From JAGQOZ01 sp041399205 (lineage in GTDB: Bacteria; Planctomycetota; Planctomycetia; Pirellulales; Pirellulaceae), in contig JAWKTK010000028.1 of NCBI GenBank assembly GCA_041399205.1, forward strand, positions 46,275 to 110,274: a DNA stretch of 64,000 nt, in the 5' to 3' direction. A model generated the notes under the pieces. It searched no databases. It saw only the letters and a program-made list of their open reading frames with translations, and was not told the origin of the DNA. Within the stretch, counting starts at the first letter, position 1. Every line of letters starts with the position of its first letter. Both the position numbers and the translations under genes were made by a program. Positions 1 to 7,986 of the stretch are shown here, piece after piece.

Positions 1-291
1 GATGGCAATCGATTCAGGGCTCAATAATTCATCTAAGCCTTCGGCGGTTATCTGAGCAATCGCGCGGAGCGACGCACCGTGATGAATACGATTGACCAAT
101 TGAGTGACTGCGGCGGCCTGGATGTCGAAGTCGAGTGTGAGCTGGCGATTCGCGTCGATGATCCAATCGAAACATCCGCAATGCGGGCAAACCACATCGC
201 CGGGCGGGTCTGAAATCAACACGATCGAAGTCTTACCGCAAATGCGGCATTCCAGCGGTTGTCCTTCTGGGGTGCGAGTTGAGATGCCCAT
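1..291 (-). CDS. Zinc-ribbon protein, C-terminus cut by window edge
   Basis: Reading the minus strand from ATG at 291 gives an open frame of 97 codons that runs off the left edge. The N-terminus has two CxxC knuckles (CRIC at about residues 15-18 and CPHC at about 37-40, followed by GC), the layout of a small zinc ribbon of the TFIIB or transcript-cleavage-factor kind. The rest visible is mixed alpha/beta without a motif I recognise. The frame is open throughout and the Cys spacing is convincing, so the gene is probably real. A plus-strand frame over the same bases is its shadow. The function is unknown; a DNA-, RNA- or protein-binding role would be a guess. Confidence 0.6.
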   Translation of the reverse strand, partial: MGISTRTPEGQPLECRICGKTSIVLISDPPGDVVCPHCGCFDWIIDANRQLTLDFDIQAAAVTQLVNRIHHGASLRAIAQITAEGLDELLSPESIAI

Positions 292-314
292 GGATGCGAA
301 CTCGCAATTGCGAA

Positions 315-953
315 TTATGGCCGGCGCCGGCAAATGCAAAACAGTCCCAAGGAAAACCAAAGAGTCAGAGACGTAGGCGGTTCCGGGACGGCAATGACGT
401 CTGCGTCGAACAGCAATCGAGAATTTCCGGTTAGCTGGTAGCTGCCGGCCGGCAGGACAGATTCAGTGCTTTCGGAACCTGCGTTGTAAACGGCGGGATC
501 GGATTCCAGCGGCCCGGTGAGCATCAGTTCGAACCCGGAAAACGTGTTGAATACAAATCGGCTTGCTTGGTCCAGCTGAAAACGGAAATCGAGCTCCACT
601 TGTGTGTTGGATGTGGCACCTGGAACTGCGTTGTTCAGACCCAGATCAGAATCAAAGGCAATTTTGGTAGGCGTGATCGAATAATTCAAATACGCGAACG
701 CATCCGACCCGTCGGAAAAAGATTGAGCAGAAATGGTTCCGGTGGAACTTTCTAGTGGAATTGGCAAATTGAACGATTTGTCGTCGACGCCACCGGTGGT
801 GCTACAGATGGGATCCACGTCAATGATGAAACAATCGACGAAATTGGCTTCCGTTCGAACAATACCACTCAACTGTGTCGGAATCACATCGGCGTGAACG
901 ATTGCGAAATTCGTCGCCAACACAACTCCCAAGGTGATGCAGATCTGTCGCAT
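315..953 (-). CDS. PEP-CTERM secreted protein, unknown function
   Basis: 212 residues. The N-terminus is a signal peptide (MRQICITLGVVLATNFAIVHA, cleavage expected after AHA/VHA near residue 21). The C-terminus is a PEP-CTERM sorting signal: VPEP near residue 189, a hydrophobic stretch (SLTLWFSLGLFCI) and a terminal CRRRP cluster. In organisms with exosortase/archaeosortase systems such tails direct export and anchoring or release at the cell surface. The middle is Ser/Thr/Asp-rich and beta-like, with no catalytic motif I can name. It lies downstream of, and on the same strand as, the diadenylate cyclase gene, separated by about 150 bp. No exosortase gene is present in this window. Confidence 0.8.
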   Translation of the reverse strand: MRQICITLGVVLATNFAIVHADVIPTQLSGIVRTEANFVDCFIIDVDPICSTTGGVDDKSFNLPIPLESSTGTISAQSFSDGSDAFAYLNYSITPTKIAFDSDLGLNNAVPGATSNTQVELDFRFQLDQASRFVFNTFSGFELMLTGPLESDPAVYNAGSESTESVLPAGSYQLTGNSRLLFDADVIAVPEPPTSLTLWFSLGLFCICRRRP

Positions 954-1101
954 TGTTTCTCTCCGAATGATTCAATCCACGGTTTCCGTCATCTGCGCAG
1001 CAGCATAGTTTGAATCTCAGAACAAAGCAACGTTTCGGCCGATATTTGTGCCGAAAGTCAATGGGAGCGAACAAGACGAATCTCGCGCTGGGATGAAAAA
1101 C

Positions 1102-2040
1102 TCATTCCTTTTCCGCAGCGGGCTGTTCGTATTCAAAATCTTTCCACTTCATGGGTCGGCGGAACGGTTCGATTCGAAGCATGACTTCACCGTTTTGAAA
1201 GATGCGCACCGTGCCATTTGATTCGCTCACTGCGATGGCAATCGACTTGGTTTCCTTCGTGATACCGGCGGCGGCCCAGTGCCGAGTCCCCAGGCCTTTG
1301 GATAGCGTGACCATTTCTGTGGTGCCATTCAGGTGGCGACAAGCGGCTTCCACGGTGCCGTCCGACGCGACGATGAACGCACCGTCCAGCAAGGCAATTT
1401 CCTTGATCGCCTCTTTCACACGGTTATCGCGTAGATTGCGTTCCTTGCGGCTGTAACCCTTGACCGGATCAAAGGCCAATGGCTGGCTTTTGGCCATGAC
1501 TTTGCGACTGTCACCGACGACAAACAGAGTGCCGACCGGTTTACCTTCTCGGCCTTCACGACCGATTTCCACTGCTAGGTCAACGACAATTTTGAGCGTT
1601 TCCAGTGGCACATTCGTTTCCAATTGACGCAGGTCACGAGCGGTCAGGCGGCCCAGATGTTCGTCCAAGCTGATGTAGCTGATGGAATCAACTTCGCCTT
1701 CTTCAAAACCGGAATACAGCGCGATCACTTCGGCCGCCGGTTCTAATTGTTCGTTGGCGACGGCCGTAAGCAGCGTTTGCGTCAAGCGATCATAGACCGA
1801 CGCGTCCGGCAAGTTGATCACAATGGCGTCGAATTCCGCGTCCTTGCAGATTTGGCAATCGTCGGCAGATTCTACAGCAATCAAAACTCGCGTCTTTTTA
1901 TTGATTGCCTTTTTCAGATTGTCAAAATTGGGGATTTCTTCCACGACCAGCAATAATGCATCAGCGTCTGCTGCTTGATACAGGTCAACGGCTGTTTTAA
2001 GCAATTGATCCGATAGAGATTGCGATGACTTCTTGGCCAT
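1102..2040 (-). CDS. dacZ: DacZ-type diadenylate cyclase (c-di-AMP synthase)
   Basis: 312 residues. The C-terminal half is a DAC domain: DGA at residues 219-221 followed by the FIVASDGTVEAACRHL strand, then GTRH at 251-254 with AAAGITKETKSIAIAVSE, which correspond to the DGA and RHR catalytic motifs that bind ATP and metal. The usual RHR-A-A reads RHW-A-A here. There is no transmembrane segment as in CdaA and no DisA helix-hairpin-helix. Instead the N-terminal ~150 residues form an alpha/beta domain like the pyruvate-kinase-C-like domain of archaeal DacZ. The expected reaction is 2 ATP to c-di-AMP plus 2 PPi in the cytoplasm. The frame is intact and starts at ATG 2040. The gene symbol is given by domain architecture and not by a database match. 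Confidence 0.85.
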   Translation of the reverse strand: MAKKSSQSLSDQLLKTAVDLYQAADADALLLVVEEIPNFDNLKKAINKKTRVLIAVESADDCQICKDAEFDAIVINLPDASVYDRLTQTLLTAVANEQLEPAAEVIALYSGFEEGEVDSISYISLDEHLGRLTARDLRQLETNVPLETLKIVVDLAVEIGREGREGKPVGTLFVVGDSRKVMAKSQPLAFDPVKGYSRKERNLRDNRVKEAIKEIALLDGAFIVASDGTVEAACRHLNGTTEMVTLSKGLGTRHWAAAGITKETKSIAIAVSESNGTVRIFQNGEVMLRIEPFRRPMKWKDFEYEQPAAEKE

Positions 2041-2188
2041 GGGAGCCTAGCTGAACAAACAAAAGGAACGACAATATCCCAGTCCAACACTACCAAAGAA
2101 TAGTACGTCGTTTCTTGGCAATTCGCAACCGGAGTTCGGCGTGAATTCAACTCAATTGAGGCTGAACAGACGTTCGCATGCGCTTGGC

Positions 2189-4000
2189 CTAGCGTCCCAA
2201 AATTCGTCCGAACAGGGTTGCTCGAGACCGGCGTTCAGGGTTCGCCTGCGGCGATACCGGAGTGACACGAATCGCCAGATGACTTGCCGGTTCGCGTTCC
2301 CCGAAGACTCGATTGTAAAAGACGGTCAGGGCGCGGTAGGCATGGGCGCGAGGCCCCAATTCCCATTCGTGAAACCGGTTCTGTGTCATCAAATTGGTTA
2401 GGAACATGACGGAACGCAATGTCGATTCGCTGTAAAGCTCTTCGTCGGGAAGGGTGAATACCAACCATTCCAGGATGTGTCCCGTCGTTTGTAGCTGGCG
2501 GTCCATGTCGCCCCAATCGGTTCGTTCCTTGAACCAATCGCTGCTGAAACTACCGTCTCGATTCTGCAGCGTCACAGCATAGTCGTGGTAGTCTTCCATG
2601 TACTTGTTCGCTCGCCACCATTCTCCGGTCATTGGTTCGTTGCGATAGTTGCGCTTCAGGGCGGCGTAGCTGATGGCCATGATGCGATGCGTACCACCGC
2701 AGGCGGCTCCATTGATGGGTTGCGCTAGTTCGTTCTTGATCAGGCGAGGAATATCCCAGGTTTCACCAATATCGTTGGTCCATTGCGTGTCCGAATCAAG
2801 GTATTGCGAAAGTGCAATCAGCTTGAATGTCAGTTCCGTGTTGTCTCGGCAAGTGGCCATTTCCGAACGAATCAAATCATCGACGGTGAACTGTCGTCCT
2901 TGGGCTACGATTTTCTGAGTGCGAGGAACCAAAGTTTGTGCCAAAACGGCTAGGAATTGCCCTTCATGTCCTTGGAATCCCGGGCCCACGTTACCTCGAA
3001 GCCGCCCCTGTTTGTCAATGGAAAAGAGTTGGCGATTGAAACAAGGATTGTTCGAGCAGAGCCACTGAACCGCGTTGACTCGGCGACCTTCCGCACTGCC
3101 AATTCGAATTTGAGCGGACGGTCCTTGCGCTAAGACGGCATGTAGCGTGGACCAGCAACTGTGTTCGCCGGTGTTCAAGTAGGGCTGGTTGTAAAGCAGA
3201 AGGCAGCGGCGTACTTCCGCGCCCAAGGAAATCAGCTGAGGTGTCAATTCCGGTCTGGGCCGAGCAGTGCTTTCGTGCGAAGTGCCTGGGGCTTCCGTTT
3301 CTTCTAGCGGAGGAACGTCGTTGGTAGGTTCGGCGCTTTCTGCGGTCGTGTCATTCGCAATTGGGGCTTGTGCAGACTGGTTGACTGGTGTGTCGATTTC
3401 GAGCGTTGCCACTTCTAGGTCGGTCGATTCGATGGGCAGTGGCTCAGCGGCAGCTTCTGTTGAATCCGATGTCGATTCCAGTGGTTCGTCAAGCAGAATG
3501 AAGTCTTCAAGGGCTTCCAGGTCCGCTGGTGCCGCTGGTACGGAGATTTGCGGCGATGCCGTTATTTCTGACGCGGCGATCTGGGGCGCAGTCGTTTCTG
3601 GCTCTGCGGTTCTTGTCGCCGAAGTATTAGTGACCAGTTCGGGTGTGAACTGAGGCGATGCGTGTTTAGCAATCGGCACATATTCCGGCGCCAAATCCGT
3701 TGGTGGATCAGATAAGACAAAGTTGGAAACCGAGTCGTCCGCGACGATGCCTTCCATGTCCGCAGATGTCGTATCGGCAGCGATATCATGCGCTGGGTTG
3801 TAGCCAATCAGGTTTAGGTCAATTTCGATCGTAGGATATTCAGCTGGCCGATTGGCAATGCGAAAGGATGTCAGGTGATCTGTGTTTGCTAGTTGCGCAA
3901 GACCGATCGTTTCACATAAAAATATCGCCGTGATGGTTTGAAAGCACGTCGCCGACAGCAGCGATTTGTGAAACTGGCTTTTTCGCGGAAATAATCTCAT
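2189..4000 (-). CDS. Large exported protein with acidic linker and helical C-terminal domain, unknown function
   Basis: The start chosen is ATG 4000, where MRLFPRKSQFHKSLLSATC... gives a positively charged n-region and a hydrophobic core ending in a plausible signal cleavage site (GLAQ). The frame is also open upstream, but that stretch lacks the signal. About residues 80-270 are low-complexity, rich in Glu, Thr, Pro and Ala, and look like a disordered linker. The C-terminal ~330 residues are rich in Trp and Cys, with repeated helical pieces (for example CWSTLHAVLAQG and GHILEWLVFTLPDEEL) that remind me of alpha/alpha-toroid folds of terpenoid-cyclase-like proteins, which is inference. It does not match an enzyme I can name. 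The reading frame is intact over 600 residues. Confidence 0.75.
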   Translation of the reverse strand: MRLFPRKSQFHKSLLSATCFQTITAIFLCETIGLAQLANTDHLTSFRIANRPAEYPTIEIDLNLIGYNPAHDIAADTTSADMEGIVADDSVSNFVLSDPPTDLAPEYVPIAKHASPQFTPELVTNTSATRTAEPETTAPQIAASEITASPQISVPAAPADLEALEDFILLDEPLESTSDSTEAAAEPLPIESTDLEVATLEIDTPVNQSAQAPIANDTTAESAEPTNDVPPLEETEAPGTSHESTARPRPELTPQLISLGAEVRRCLLLYNQPYLNTGEHSCWSTLHAVLAQGPSAQIRIGSAEGRRVNAVQWLCSNNPCFNRQLFSIDKQGRLRGNVGPGFQGHEGQFLAVLAQTLVPRTQKIVAQGRQFTVDDLIRSEMATCRDNTELTFKLIALSQYLDSDTQWTNDIGETWDIPRLIKNELAQPINGAACGGTHRIMAISYAALKRNYRNEPMTGEWWRANKYMEDYHDYAVTLQNRDGSFSSDWFKERTDWGDMDRQLQTTGHILEWLVFTLPDEELYSESTLRSVMFLTNLMTQNRFHEWELGPRAHAYRALTVFYNRVFGEREPASHLAIRVTPVSPQANPERRSRATLFGRILGR

Positions 4001-4338
4001 TGGGACCAAAACGCATGAAAATGAAGATTTCTCAAGGTAATCCGGACGCTCATGGGGGCTGTGTCTTACGAATACCTGATATCGGATGTCGCTGTTGAAA
4101 ATGGTTATGAAGAAAAGCTCGAATGAGGTCGCTTGAAATGGGCGTTGGAAAAGGATTACGGTCACAGCGACAAATTAGATGACAGCTAAGGCTGTACTGT
4201 ATTGCTGTGCTTGCGCTAATCGCCCGGGAAACGACCCGTTTGCCGCTAGATGTACGTCACAAGGACGGCGAAGAAAAACTGTCGGCCGATGGATGCAGTG
4301 CTGTTGCTTGCGTGCAGTGGTGGCAGTCTCTGGTTCTG
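4001..4338. other. Intergenic region, nothing recognised
   Basis: Short open frames exist on both strands, but they have no start context, signal or motif and overlap each other. No terminator or repeat is clear. Confidence 0.5.
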
Positions 4339-5037
4339 TTAGAAGTTGGGATCAGATCGGTTGCTGGCTGTGTATTGCTGGTCCGATTGCTGAAGGGTGC
4401 GTGCCAGCTGACGCCATGAATTGATATTGTTCCCCAGGTCTTCACTGTGCGATTGACGCAAAGATTGTACGGCAACAAACTGTAGTGCCGGGTCGGGGTC
4501 ATTGATAGCGCGAGTTAACGCTTCGACGGCGTTGGCGGATTGAAATTGCCCCAAAGCTCGAGTTGCTGCAATGCGAACATCCAGGTCTGCGTCGCGAGCC
4601 AGCGTGTTGGACAGGATCGAGATCGATTCCAGCGAATTCGATTTAGCCAGTCCTTCGCACGCTAGTACTCGGATTTCAGCCGACTTGTCTTGCAAGGCGA
4701 TTTGCATGGCGTCCAACGATGCGTCGGTCGGTGTCGCGGCTAACGCGCGAACCACTTCCGTGCGAATCAGCGTTTCGTCTTCTTGTTTAAGAATGTTCAG
4801 CAGTTGCCCTGCGGTCGAGGTCGCTTCGTTTCGGCCGTCAGCTTTCGCCAGACGATCTGCAAGGCGTTGCACTTCCGACATGCGGCCAACCGTTGTGCTC
4901 TTGTACGGCACGTCCACACCGCTATCGGTCGATCCCAGTTGGTTTCGCCAAAAAGAAGATTCCGTCACGCAACCCATGGTTGAGAGCAGAAAAGTGAGAC
5001 TAATAATAGGGGCGGTTAACGAGCGAGAAAGCTCCAT
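4339..5037 (-). CDS. HEAT-repeat lipoprotein
   Basis: 232 residues. The N-terminus is a type II signal peptide: MELSRSLTAPIISLTFLLSTMGC, with the lipobox ending STMGC and the lipidated Cys at residue 23. From about residue 70 to 200 there are four or five HEAT/PBS-lyase-like helical repeats (RTEVVRALAATPTDAS, AEIRVLACEGLAKSNS, LDVRIAATRALGQFQSA, PALQFVAVQSLRQ). Such repeats form a curved protein-binding scaffold. The product is probably anchored in a membrane facing the periplasm. It lies between the large exported protein and csrA, all on the minus strand, but gaps of 240-340 bp argue against one transcript. The partner is unknown. Confidence 0.85.
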   Translation of the reverse strand: MELSRSLTAPIISLTFLLSTMGCVTESSFWRNQLGSTDSGVDVPYKSTTVGRMSEVQRLADRLAKADGRNEATSTAGQLLNILKQEDETLIRTEVVRALAATPTDASLDAMQIALQDKSAEIRVLACEGLAKSNSLESISILSNTLARDADLDVRIAATRALGQFQSANAVEALTRAINDPDPALQFVAVQSLRQSHSEDLGNNINSWRQLARTLQQSDQQYTASNRSDPNF

Positions 5038-5181
5038 CCTGTCGATCCATCGCTGATCATGTGCAATCCATTTTTAATTCCATTGCCGGAATGTTAGCAC
5101 ACCAACGATACCAGAGCAATGCAGATGACGGCTGCACAAATCTGCATCAATTGCAATTCTCTTTCAAAACAACGGCAGTCA

Positions 5182-5210
5182 AACTTGTGCAGCCATCAAC
5201 TGCACAAGTT
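5182..5210 (-). terminator. Perfect 11-bp inverted repeat downstream of csrA
   Basis: The arms AACTTGTGCAG (5182-5192) and CTGCACAAGTT (5200-5210) pair perfectly around a 7-base loop, 65 bp past the csrA stop. The bases that follow on the minus strand are only moderately T-rich (TTGACTGCCGTTGTTTTGAAAG), so this could be a weak intrinsic terminator or a 3' stabilising hairpin. Confidence 0.45.
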
Positions 5211-5275
5211 CGATCTGCGCCGCTGTAGTTAAGAGTATGCATAATAGGGAAACCGCAAAGAGAAAAGACATGGGT

Positions 5276-5530
5276 TTAACATTGAGTCTGGCTCACTTCG
5301 TTCACCTCGTTTGCATTTCCCAGGACAGCGCCCAGCGTCGCCGCTTGGTCGCTGTCCAATTCGATCTCGAACGAACGCACAATCGGCTCCAATTCGGCTC
5401 GAATAATTCGAACATCATCCGGTGCTTCGATTCCCAAAGTAACTCGGTTCCCAGAAATCTTGTTGATGGTGATCCGGATATTGTCCCCAACCAACAGTTC
5501 TTGCCCAGCTTTACGACTTAGTACAAGCAT
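5276..5530 (-). CDS. csrA: Carbon storage regulator CsrA
   Basis: 84 residues. It opens with the classical CsrA sequence MLVLSRKAGQELLVGDNI and continues with ITINKISGNRVTLGIEAPDDVRIIRAEL, containing the RNA-binding strand 1 (LxLxRK) and strand 5 (GIxAPxxVxIxRxE). CsrA dimers bind GGA motifs in mRNA leaders and change translation or stability. The C-terminal tail is longer than the ~61-residue enterobacterial protein, as is common outside the Enterobacterales. A good ribosome-binding site (GAGGAGC, complement of 5537-5543) precedes ATG 5530. The gene stands alone; no flagellar genes or fliW are in the window. Confidence 0.96.
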   Translation of the reverse strand: MLVLSRKAGQELLVGDNIRITINKISGNRVTLGIEAPDDVRIIRAELEPIVRSFEIELDSDQAATLGAVLGNANEVNEVSQTQC

Positions 5531-5677
5531 ATCTTCGCTCCTCGAAAGTATCGTGACCGTGTGGTAAAAAACGACAGCTTCGCAGCTGACCTGTACTTAC
5601 TATCGCAAGTACCGTGCCACGTTAGGTCCAGTTGCATTCGGAAAAAAAGAATCTTTTTTGGGGTGAATTCTGGGTAA

Positions 5678-6559
5678 ATGCGTTGTTTGCGAGGAATCGC
5701 TAAAGCTGGAACGAAGGGACTTGGTGTGATACGGCGTTTTGTAAATCTCGAAGTGAGACAACTGTCTCAGGCTGGGAATGGTTGTGTGTTCAAGTGCCTT
5801 TGCATTGTGACACATAGCCTGCTGTTTTTTGCACCTTCGTTGCAGGCGCAGTCCGCTGTCGATCTGTTTCGCCAGGCACAAGTGGCAGCCTTGAAATCAG
5901 ATAGATCGACTGCCATTCAATTGGCCAAGGAAGCTGTGGCGGGAGGTATTCAGGATTCATCCGTTCAGTATTTCTTGGGCCGTCAGTTGTTTTGTGATGG
6001 GCAAGTGCAGCAGGCGGTAGCGGCATTCGATGAATATGTTCGCTTGGAGCCGAAGCAGGCAATCCGATTGTGGGAACGAGGCATCGCGCTCTATTACGCC
6101 GGAAAATTTGACGAAGGAGCGCAGCAATTCGAATCCTACCAACAGTTTCATGGCAACGACGTCGAAAATGCCGTTTGGCATCTACTGTGCCTGGGGCGCA
6201 GTATCGGCATACCGGAAGCAAGGAAAAAGACCTTGCCAATCCCGGGTGACCGTCGAGTGCCGATGATGGAGATTTATCGCCTGTTTCAAGGGACTGGCAC
6301 GGTAGCGGACGTCGACGCCGCTGTGGAAGGGAAACCGTCGGTCAGGATGAACGAACGGCGAGACGCTTTTATGCCAATTTGTACGTTGGATTGTATTACG
6401 AATGGACCAAGCAGCCCGAAAAAGGCCTTGCAGCGAATTCGGCTGGCAGCAGAACACTCGATCCCGCACTACATGGGCGATGTCGCACGTGTGCACCTGC
6501 AACTTCGCCAGAAAAGCGGCAATGTGGCTGAGCAAGCGGCGGACAACGAGGCAGAGTAA
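5678..6559 (+). CDS. TPR-like exported protein (two compensating frameshifts)
   Basis: About 290 residues. A hydrophobic segment (LCIVTHSLLFFAPSLQAQSA, about residues 41-60) is a signal peptide with an AQA cleavage site, so the true start may be GTG 5786 and not ATG 5678. The following ~120 residues contain TPR-type repeats (AVDLFRQAQVAALKSDRSTA, VQYFLGRQLFCDGQVQQAV, RLWERGIALYYAGKFDEGA). Between 6371 and 6420 the frame reads nonsense. A one-base gain in the T run at 6367-6371 and a one-base loss in the A run at 6419-6423 restore YANLYVGLYYEWTKQPEKAL, which matches the TPR pattern on both sides. This is best explained as paired homopolymer errors. The partner and function are unknown. Confidence 0.75.
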   Translation: MRCLRGIAKAGTKGLGVIRRFVNLEVRQLSQAGNGCVFKCLCIVTHSLLFFAPSLQAQSAVDLFRQAQVAALKSDRSTAIQLAKEAVAGGIQDSSVQYFLGRQLFCDGQVQQAVAAFDEYVRLEPKQAIRLWERGIALYYAGKFDEGAQQFESYQQFHGNDVENAVWHLLCLGRSIGIPEARKKTLPIPGDRRVPMMEIYRLFQGTGTVADVDAAVEGKPSVRMNERRDAFMPICTLDCITNGPSSPKKALQRIRLAAEHSIPHYMGDVARVHLQLRQKSGNVAEQAADNEAE

Positions 6560-6757
6560 ACGCCGGCGAGTGTGTCGCAATTCTTGATCAGCTGCCTTAT
6601 GATGTCTTCGCAGTAGTCGTTTGATCGATGGGCTCAGTACATGGCAAGCGGCCGATTTTTTGACTTGTCGAAGTTGTGATCCAGCAACGAATCCTAATAG
6701 AAGCGTGTTCGAAGGCTTTTTCACGACGGGCAAAATATCAGTCGCTATTCGCCTAAT

Positions 6758-6767
6758 AAAGGAGGTG
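6758..6767 (+). promoter_or_regulatory. Strong Shine-Dalgarno site for the Arg/Asp-repeat gene
   Basis: AAAGGAGGTG lies 8 bases upstream of ATG 6776. It is the best anti-Shine-Dalgarno match seen in the window and fixes the start of the downstream gene. Confidence 0.8.
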
Positions 6768-6775
6768 CAGTAAGC

Positions 6776-7881
6776 ATGGTTATTCAACTTGGTATTTGGC
6801 GAAATCTGCGTTTGGTGTTGGTGTTTTCAAGTATGGCATTCGGCGTTGCCAGTGCCGACGATAACGTGCATGAATTGGAGGAACGTGAAGCGTGGATTTC
6901 TGGAACGCAGCAGCAACTGGAAACCATGCTGAGCACACTGGAATCGCTGGTCGACCGAAAGGCTACGGAAGCACGCAATCCGCAAGTTGGATCGGCGATC
7001 GATAAGTTACAGAAGCATATTGCCGAACTGGCCGGGCATCGCCAGAAATTAGTGGACGACGCTCGACGACTAGCCATTAATCTAGCCGACACGGAAACTC
7101 GTTTTGCCCAAGTCGACCGTCCACGCGATGGAAATCGTCCTCGTGATGGAGATCGTCCTCGCGATGGAGATCGTCCTCGTGATGGTGACCGTCCTCGCGA
7201 TGGAGATCGTCCGCGTGAAGATCGTCCTGCGATGGACCGTCCCGTGATGGAGATCGTCCACGTGATGGAGATCGTCCTCGCGATGGAGACCGTCCACGCG
7301 ATGGAGATCGTCCACGCGATGGAGACCGTGACCGTCCTCGCGACGATGATTGGCGAATGGAGCAGCGACGAGACGCGGAGCGAGACGAACGGCGCATGCG
7401 GGAGACGCGTGGCCGCGAGATGATGGTGCGACAGTTACAGAATCGAATTCGCCATATTTATCAAGCTCGTGAGCATCTGATGGAAGCAGGAATCGAACCG
7501 ATGGCGGACCAATTGGCGCGAGTAGCTGAAGCGATGCAACAGCAGATATGGCAGCAACGGTCGGAAAGGCGAGAACCTGGGCCCGACTTTGACCGTGGTG
7601 AAATTCCGGGGCCAATTGCCGAACGCTTCGAACAGTTGCAGAACCAGATCCACGAACAGAACGAACGCATTCATCGTTTGGAACGCGAACTAGAAGAATC
7701 GCGGCGAGAAGGCCGAGTTCGCGAAATTCACCGAATGGAACTCGACGTCGACGATGCCCACCTTGATCACCAGAACGACGAACATGACCACGATCATGAC
7801 CACGAACATGACCACGAACATGACCACGAACATGACCACGAACATGACGTTGAACATGACGTTGAAATTCGTTCGCGTTAA
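6776..7881 (+). CDS. Exported coiled-coil protein with Arg-Asp-Gly repeats and His/Asp/Glu tail (frameshifted)
   Basis: The reconstructed product is about 368 residues. It has a signal peptide (LRLVLVFSSMAFGVASA, cleaved near residue 27), a Glu/Gln-rich coiled coil (about 30-110), then tandem RPRDGD hexapeptides, a second coiled coil rich in Arg and Glu (7357-7740), and a C-terminal tail of alternating His, Asp and Glu (DHDHEHDHEH-type, 7780-7860). The tail looks able to bind Zn, Ni, Cu or Ca ions, by analogy with other His/Asp-rich tails. The frame shifts inside the hexapeptide repeats near 7219-7245: upstream is read in frame from 6776 and downstream from 7357, yet both sides keep the same 18-bp DNA repeat. 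The length differs by one base from a multiple of three, so one base is missing or two are extra. The exact family is not recognised. Confidence 0.7.
7118..7340 (+). repeat. 18-bp tandem repeats encoding RPRDGD
   Basis: About a dozen imperfect copies of GATCGTCCTCGCGATGGA lie head to tail inside the preceding gene. The third bases vary while the hexapeptide is kept, except around 7219-7245 where single-base losses break the frame. Confidence 0.85.
7784..7860 (+). repeat. 12-bp tandem repeats encoding the His/Asp/Glu tail
   Basis: Five to six copies of GAACATGACCAC and variants (ending in GAACATGACGTT) make the metal-binding-like C-terminus of the same gene. Confidence 0.85.
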
Positions 7882-7986
7882 GACTCTGCCTACACTACAA
7901 TCAGAATTCCCTACCCTGCCCGGCGGAAGTTGTATGCGTTCCGCCGCGGCTTGCCCTCCCCTCCCGATTTTTGCAGGAATTCGCGG

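Noticed and set aside
4179..4424. Plus-strand open frame of 81 codons
   Set aside because: It overlaps the end of the HEAT lipoprotein gene in antisense, without a start context or motif.
6776..7881. Programmed ribosomal frameshift in the Arg/Asp-repeat gene
   Set aside because: No slippery heptamer or stimulatory structure is evident, and many other genes in the window have similar breaks.
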